DNA of 64,000 nt from Clostridiaceae bacterium Marseille-Q4143. Its GTDB lineage: Bacteria > Bacillota > Clostridia > Lachnospirales > Lachnospiraceae. Position 1 is the first letter of the stretch; each line of letters begins with the position of its first letter. This document shows positions 58,905-64,000 of the stretch, piece by piece. The translations under genes and the position numbers were made by a program. The stretch is taken from positions 2,050,253 through 2,114,252 of the forward strand of contig CP073693.1 of the NCBI GenBank assembly GCA_018228645.1. Reading direction: 5' to 3'. The notes beneath the pieces are model-generated. The model was not told where the DNA came from, made no database searches, and was given only the letters and a program-made list of their open reading frames with translations.

Positions 58905-61900
58905 ATGAAAAACAGGAAAAAGAGACGTTCGTTGATCGCTGTGGTGGGAGCCTTGCTGGCACTCTGTCTGGCGGCGACAGTGCTTGCAAAACCCTTTTCC
59001 GGAAACACAGAACGATGGCCGGGACTGACGACCAGCCTGGATGAACGGATACTGATTCCGGGGTATAAAGATGCCTGGTATATTACGACAGATACCTGGC
59101 ATGCCAGTGATTATACAAAAATATCATTTTATTTTGGAAACAATGGCAACAGCCATATGAAGGATGCGGATGATAACTGTTATTTCCGACCGAAGTATAA
59201 TGGAGTATTATATACAGTTCCGGTTCCTTCATCGGCGATACATAATACATCCGCTGGCGGAGCGAATGGATTTCAGGCAAATCTGTCCTTCCCGACATAT
59301 GCTTCTTACTGGACAGTTCCGAACAGAAACAATACAAAAGGAACTACTTATTTTGAGGAAAAGAAAGGCATTGACCTTTATTATCCAACGATCATTTATT
59401 ATCGTTATGAATACGGCGGAGCAGAGAGGGAGATTCCGTTCCTGATTATGGGACAGCAGGAAGGCTATCGAATGCCGGAGGGTGATCTGCCGAAGTTTCT
59501 GAATCAGGCACCGCGGTTTGTGCGTGTCATGAATCGTCTGAACGACATGATGGCGGAGATGGAAGGAAAAACGGCGGGAACGGCACAGGCAGGAGACTAC
59601 CATCCGGTCTATGATTTCATGCTGGATCGTGTGTACAATATGTTGACTGGAACCATGCAGACGCCGCTGGCAAATGTGGATGGCACGGGCATGAACTTTA
59701 CCAAAGCGCTGGTCGAGCAGCGAATGACAAGGCTGGTAAAGGACGGAGATGCTGTATTTACGCCGGAACAGTGTGAGGCGCTGCTCACCAAGGCAGAGTG
59801 GTACATGGACTTCGTGGAGGAGAACCGGATCTCCGAGCCGAAGATGGAGCGTTTTACGTTGGCTGGTTATCCGGGTCAGATCGACGAAGAGGCAGGAACC
59901 GTTACCGTCTATATTCCGGACGATAAGACTGTTGATAAGGGCGCAGAACCGGTGATCACCACGGCTGGCTGGACCGTATGTACGAAGAAGTCCGGTGATC
60001 TCTGGGAGAATACCGCGGTCTACAACGTGGCTGCTTATGAGAAGACCACGCCGGTGACTTATGTGGGAAAGGTAGAAGCTTACCATGAATTCTGGGCGAA
60101 TGTCCAGAAGGATTATCAGGTCATCATTGAGCACGGTATACCGGAGGCACAGATCAAAGATGTTTCCGTTGAGATTGACGGAAAGACCTATACGGCGACG
60201 GTGGATGATACGGAAAAAAAGGTATCCTTAAATCTTCCGGCAAGCCTTCATACGGGTGGCGTGCAGGGTACCGTGTCGGTACGGCATACGGGTACGGCTT
60301 ATCAGCTGCTGAATGAATTGAATCAGAAGCTGACAGGGGAGCAGATTTCTCTGGATGCGCTTCAGGAGATTCGGATTGAAGATACCGTTTATAAGAAGCC
60401 ATCTACCTATAACGTTCAGATTTCCTGGGTGAAATCAAAGGAATGTAAGATCTTGAGCTTCCGGCTGGGAACTTATGAGGGCGTGATTGATGAGACGAAT
60501 CATAGCATTACGGTAAAAGTTCCTTATGGAAAAAAAATCAGTAATCTGGAAGAAACGGTAACGGTATCAGATCATGCGAAATATACCCGCTCGGATGGAG
60601 CGTGGCAAATTGATACGCCGGTGACCTATAGAGTCACGGCGGAGGACGGTACGAAACACCAGGATTATACAGTGAGGGTAGTGCAGGCGGCATTGTCAGA
60701 GAGCTGTGAGATGACTTCCTTTAAGGTGGGAAATGCTTACGGTGTCATTGATCAGGACGCAGGCACGGTAACGGTGACAGTATCGGCGGATACCAATCTG
60801 TCCATGGTGAAGCCGGTCATCGGACTTCCGGAGGGGGCGAAGGTAAGCCCGGCTTCGGAGGAGATGGTGGATTTCACCAGTCCGGTGAAATATACGGTCA
60901 CAGGAGCTTTCGGAAATACGAAGGAGTATACGGTAACACTGACCAAAGCGGAGGCGAAGTTTGATTCAGATATACAGGCAAGATGTCAGAGTATGGTGGG
61001 TAAGATCATTGCCAGATACCGTACCAGTGCTGATGATAACTGGGAGTTCATGAATATCGGTTTCTACGATCATCAGAAACGGGAGCCGGGAGATGCACTT
61101 CCGAAGAATCTGGATCTGGAAGCGGCAGTGAAGAAGCTGGCCCGCAATAAGATGACGGATTATGACCGTGGGATCATGATGCTTACGGCTTTGGGTGTGA
61201 ACTGTACGAAACTGGATGAGTATAATGATGGTAAGAAGATCATTCATTCTTCCGGTGAAGACATCAGTGATCTGGTGGCACAGCTTTATAATTATCCGGA
61301 AAACGATACCATCAACGGCCCGGCATTCTGGCTGATTGCCATGGATATGGGTAATTACACCATTCCGAAGGATGCCAAATATACCCGTGAGAGCATGCTC
61401 AATACGCTTCTCAACCATACTTATGGTACTGATGGATTCGGTCTTGATATGGTAGGCATGATCATGCAGTCCCTGTATCCGTACCGGAATGATCCGGCAG
61501 TACAGGCGAAGCTGCAGGAAGGTCTGCAGATCATTCTTGGTGAGAAAGCAGCAGAGGGTGTCCGTGGTATGGAGGATAACTATACGTTCTACTCCACGGG
61601 TTCTTACAACAGTGAAGTAGTGGCGCAGGTTATTTGTGCGCTTTGCTCCATGGGTATTGACCCGGCAACTGACCCGCGGTTCAGCGATGGCAATGGAAAC
61701 AGTGTCATGAAGAAATGGATGGATACGTATGCCAGTGAATCAGATGGATATTTCTACCATATCACAGGTGGAAAGAAAGACCAGCTGGCCACTTACGAAG
61801 CATGCTATGCGATGCAGTGGTATTTGGGATTCCTGAAGAATGGCGGTTCCGGACATCCTTATTCCCTGTATGCGGACGGATTTGATTTTAACAAGAGCTT

Positions 61901-63197
61901 CAGTAAGGAGGCCAATATCACATCCTTTAAGCTGGAAGGCAAGACGGGTGTCATTGATGAGGATGCCGCAACCATTACGGTAACACTTCCGGAAGGTATT
62001 TCCTTAAGCGGACTGACACCGGAGATCGAGCTTTCCAAAGGTGCGAAGCTGCTGTCCCCGGATCTGCCCTATTCCTTTATTAAGGATGAGCCGGTGGCAT
62101 TCCAGGTACAGGCGGAGGATGGCGAGACCACGAAGATTTACCATGTGACGGTAACCCAGAGCGCGGGTGTGACATCCAGTGGTACGACGCTGAAAGCAGA
62201 CACGATAGGCATTCAGGATGTGAACCAGCGGGGACTGGAGATTCAGAAGATCACCACGTCGACGGGTGCCGATGGGGTGACAGAGATTCTGCTGCTCCTC
62301 GGACCGGAGGCGGACCTGACCCAGCTGCGGCTTTATGCCGAGACCTCGGAGCGGGCGACTTCAGATGTGAGCCTGAATTATAAGAAGGTCCTCGACCTGT
62401 CTGACTGGGTAACCATTACCCTGACGGCGGAGGATGGGACCACGAGAGCTTACCGCATCAAGGCGACGAAAAATACCTATGCATCCATCGCGGCCTTCTC
62501 CATTTCCATGGGAGAGGAGCGGTACAACGGAACCATTGACCACGACAAGGGACAGATTCTCATTCAGGGTGTGCCGTCCAATGCGGATGTGACAGCTCTG
62601 GTGCCGAACATCACCCTGTCAGATGGCACGACCCGCTGCATTCCTCTGAGCGGAACGGCGCAGGATTTCACCAATCCGGTAGATTACACCGTGACCGGTG
62701 ACGGCCTGATAGCGAGAACCTATCAGGTGACCGTCCTGAGAAATGGTGCCGCAGTCAATCCGTCGACACCGGGTGAGGTACTCACCGCACCGTCGATTAC
62801 GGCATTTTCCATTGATGGCTGTCAGGGTGTCATTGATGACACTGCAGGAACCATTCAGGTAACGATGCCGATGGGAACGGACACCACGTCCCTGATTCCA
62901 TCCGTCAGCGTATCCAGTGGTGCGACTGTCACACCGGTATCCGGCGCAGCAGTCAACCTCTCTGCCCCGGTGGTATATACGGTGAGCAACAGCCGCGGAA
63001 GCCGTACCTATACGGTAACCGTCGTGCTGGAAAAATCCATCTCCGACCAGCTCTGGGAGCAGATGGAACAGAACAATACGATCAAGGATGAGCAGGTGAG
63101 CCACGACCACTCCACACTGAGCGGCGGAGGCAAATCTGACGGCGGATCCTATAACTATGACCAGACAAGCAAGGATCATTCCTGGCTATCACGGTAA
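58905..63197 (+). CDS. Very large secreted protein with a transcobalamin-like alpha/alpha-toroid
   Basis: 1430 residues. Signal peptide KKRRSLIAVVGALLALCLAA. DUF5018-type repeats are visible (about 320, 520, 605, 1005, 1190, 1290), each with an F-x-(I/L)-x...G-x-IDxxxxT(I/V)TV pattern. Between them, about 685-990, is an all-helical repeat region (DRGIMMLTALGVNCTKLDEY, GFGLDMVGMIMQSLYPYRND, ATYEACYAMQWYLGFLKNGG) resembling the alpha/alpha-toroid of transcobalamin/intrinsic factor or prenyltransferase-type folds. The end, with an SDQLW motif and His/Asp/Ser-rich tail, lacks LPXTG. The downstream position from the DUF4430/ECF genes suggests it is the alpha-like half of a corrinoid binder. Confidence 0.72.
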   Translation: MKNRKKRRSLIAVVGALLALCLAATVLAKPFSGNTERWPGLTTSLDERILIPGYKDAWYITTDTWHASDYTKISFYFGNNGNSHMKDADDNCYFRPKYNGVLYTVPVPSSAIHNTSAGGANGFQANLSFPTYASYWTVPNRNNTKGTTYFEEKKGIDLYYPTIIYYRYEYGGAEREIPFLIMGQQEGYRMPEGDLPKFLNQAPRFVRVMNRLNDMMAEMEGKTAGTAQAGDYHPVYDFMLDRVYNMLTGTMQTPLANVDGTGMNFTKALVEQRMTRLVKDGDAVFTPEQCEALLTKAEWYMDFVEENRISEPKMERFTLAGYPGQIDEEAGTVTVYIPDDKTVDKGAEPVITTAGWTVCTKKSGDLWENTAVYNVAAYEKTTPVTYVGKVEAYHEFWANVQKDYQVIIEHGIPEAQIKDVSVEIDGKTYTATVDDTEKKVSLNLPASLHTGGVQGTVSVRHTGTAYQLLNELNQKLTGEQISLDALQEIRIEDTVYKKPSTYNVQISWVKSKECKILSFRLGTYEGVIDETNHSITVKVPYGKKISNLEETVTVSDHAKYTRSDGAWQIDTPVTYRVTAEDGTKHQDYTVRVVQAALSESCEMTSFKVGNAYGVIDQDAGTVTVTVSADTNLSMVKPVIGLPEGAKVSPASEEMVDFTSPVKYTVTGAFGNTKEYTVTLTKAEAKFDSDIQARCQSMVGKIIARYRTSADDNWEFMNIGFYDHQKREPGDALPKNLDLEAAVKKLARNKMTDYDRGIMMLTALGVNCTKLDEYNDGKKIIHSSGEDISDLVAQLYNYPENDTINGPAFWLIAMDMGNYTIPKDAKYTRESMLNTLLNHTYGTDGFGLDMVGMIMQSLYPYRNDPAVQAKLQEGLQIILGEKAAEGVRGMEDNYTFYSTGSYNSEVVAQVICALCSMGIDPATDPRFSDGNGNSVMKKWMDTYASESDGYFYHITGGKKDQLATYEACYAMQWYLGFLKNGGSGHPYSLYADGFDFNKSFSKEANITSFKLEGKTGVIDEDAATITVTLPEGISLSGLTPEIELSKGAKLLSPDLPYSFIKDEPVAFQVQAEDGETTKIYHVTVTQSAGVTSSGTTLKADTIGIQDVNQRGLEIQKITTSTGADGVTEILLLLGPEADLTQLRLYAETSERATSDVSLNYKKVLDLSDWVTITLTAEDGTTRAYRIKATKNTYASIAAFSISMGEERYNGTIDHDKGQILIQGVPSNADVTALVPNITLSDGTTRCIPLSGTAQDFTNPVDYTVTGDGLIARTYQVTVLRNGAAVNPSTPGEVLTAPSITAFSIDGCQGVIDDTAGTIQVTMPMGTDTTSLIPSVSVSSGATVTPVSGAAVNLSAPVVYTVSNSRGSRTYTVTVVLEKSISDQLWEQMEQNNTIKDEQVSHDHSTLSGGGKSDGGSYNYDQTSKDHSWLSR

Positions 63198-63219
63198 AAT
63201 AAGGACAAATGGCAGTATC

Positions 63220-63250
63220 CAGCGGGTGCAAAGGCATCCGCTGGTGTTGT
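63220..63250 (+). terminator. Terminator after the 1430-residue protein gene
   Basis: CCAGCGGGTGC (63220-63230), loop AAAG, GCATCCGCTGG (63235-63245), then TGTTGTCG. The stem is perfect, the T-tract weak. Confidence 0.65.
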
Positions 63251-63317
63251 CGTCTTTACGCAATCAGCTCTGAGAGACAGGGCAGAGGGAAAGAACGGAG
63301 AAAAATAACGCCATATG

Positions 63318-64000
63318 ATGAAATATAAAGGATCAGCGCAGCGGCCATTGCTGACGTTGGACAAGAAAAGTGCGGTGATATACAAGAAGCAGGAAGAAGT
63401 TTCAATTCCTGAGAAATATCAGATAATCGCCGCAGAAGCTTTCAAAGGAAATTCTAAGATGAAGAGCCTGGAGATCGGACCCGGCATGAAGAAAATCGGA
63501 ATGCGTGCATTTCAGGGATGCATAAAACTGACAAAGGTGCGGATGGCCCACAGTGTGAATCATCTGTCGGAAGGATGCTTTTCCGCCTGCCCGCACCTGT
63601 CGGAAATGCAGATTTCCTCCAAAGTGTCGGAGATCCCGCCCTCCGCATTTAAAGAAGACCGTAAATTAAGACAGGTGGATTTTGCAGACAATAGCCTCCT
63701 GTTGAAAATAAGAGAGGACGCCTTCAATGAATGTGCCTCCCTGACCTATATCAAAATCCCGGAAAGCGTCATCGACATTGGTGACCGGGCCTTTTACCGC
63801 TGCAAATCCCTGAGCCGGATCGAATTTCCGAAGACACTGGAACGCATCGGCAAAGAAGCATTCTACTTCTGCGGCATGGAGGAACTTCACCTGCCGGAGT
63901 CACTGGAAGTGCTGGAAGAGTCCGCATTTTTCAAATGCACGAAACTGACAGAAGTCTGTCTTCCGGAAAGCATTCGCTATATTGGCAAATGGGTCTTCCA
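63318..64000 (+). CDS. BspA-type leucine-rich-repeat (LRR_5) protein, 5' part
   Basis: The frame runs from ATG 63318 (or the ATG directly before at 63315) past the window end, at least 227 residues. No signal peptide is seen; it begins MKYKGSAQRPLLTLDKKSAV. From about residue 25, repeats of the LRR_5/BspA form follow: (I/V)PESV-x-x-IGDRAF-x-x-C-x-x-L, such as IPESVIDIGDRAFYRCKSLS and KTLERIGKEAFYFCGMEELH. At least seven repeats are visible, each ~23 residues. Such proteins bind host or bacterial surface components, but the absence of a signal here leaves an intracellular role possible. The ribosome site (CGGAG) is weak and distant. Confidence 0.8.
   Translation, partial: MKYKGSAQRPLLTLDKKSAVIYKKQEEVSIPEKYQIIAAEAFKGNSKMKSLEIGPGMKKIGMRAFQGCIKLTKVRMAHSVNHLSEGCFSACPHLSEMQISSKVSEIPPSAFKEDRKLRQVDFADNSLLLKIREDAFNECASLTYIKIPESVIDIGDRAFYRCKSLSRIEFPKTLERIGKEAFYFCGMEELHLPESLEVLEESAFFKCTKLTEVCLPESIRYIGKWVF

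Noticed and set aside
59229..60134. A 301-residue minus-strand frame
   Set aside because: It is antisense to the 1430-residue protein with no recognisable domain or start signal.

Overview
The window looks like a chromosome segment of a gut Lachnospiraceae-type anaerobe (Clostridia). Shine-Dalgarno sites are strong GGAGG types. Most genes sit at moderate GC. The families are typical of anaerobic Firmicutes: a 2-hydroxyacyl-CoA dehydratase with its radical-type activase, a CooC-like ATPase, ECF transporters and a molybdenum hydroxylase. No rRNA, ordinary tRNA or CRISPR array was seen. The genus is not decided from the sequence.

Layout. (1) 1-6,960: the end of a molybdenum hydroxylase, a MocA-like nucleotidyltransferase, a lysine riboswitch controlling an NhaC-family transporter (so probably a lysine transporter), a UvrD-type helicase and an AEC transporter. 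(2) 7,100-8,300: small regulatory and toxin-antitoxin debris, including a HigB-like toxin with an internal deletion beside an intact HigA-like antitoxin. (3) 8,339-15,819: an M20 amidohydrolase with two DUF5058-type membrane proteins, divergent from a PucR regulator, then a two-gene dehydratase/activase operon. (4) 15,845-21,990: an RNA-repair/RNA-quality locus made of two WYL proteins, a strong candidate Y RNA with a tRNA-like fold, a TROVE/vWA (Ro60-like) protein and the ligase RtcB. It is bracketed by two direct copies of a type I toxin-antitoxin locus, one intact and one decayed. (5) 22,088-34,524: an AT-rich island that looks like defence: an HNH nuclease, a MazG-like protein, a PLD-helicase and a NUDIX protein, then a metallophosphoesterase-STAND ATPase, an AAA/PD-(D/E)XK protein and an AlbA_2/HATPase protein. 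(6) 34,550-41,536: a YaiI protein, a MazG pseudogene, a YfcC transporter with isoaspartyl dipeptidase, YefM-YoeB, and an Rrf2/DUF3786/CooC group. (7) 41,793-45,313: an Abi_2 (AbiF-like) HEPN protein with an upstream candidate non-coding RNA, remnants of a mobilizable element, and a tyrosine recombinase enclosed by perfect 25-bp inverted repeats. (8) 45,381-64,000: a cobalamin riboswitch, a DUF4430 lipoprotein, a complete ECF transporter (T, fused A-A', S), a MacB-like ABC exporter with a large surface protein, secreted proteins of which the biggest carries an alpha/alpha-toroid resembling the alpha domain of transcobalamin/intrinsic factor, and the start of a BspA-like LRR protein.

How they fit. 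The last 18 kb reads as a corrinoid capture and import system with the two halves of a transcobalamin-like binder on separate secreted proteins; this is inference from domain resemblance plus the riboswitch. The RNA-repair locus fits the known Rsr/Y RNA/RtcB association. The defence-like island is supported by domain content and composition, not by any test.
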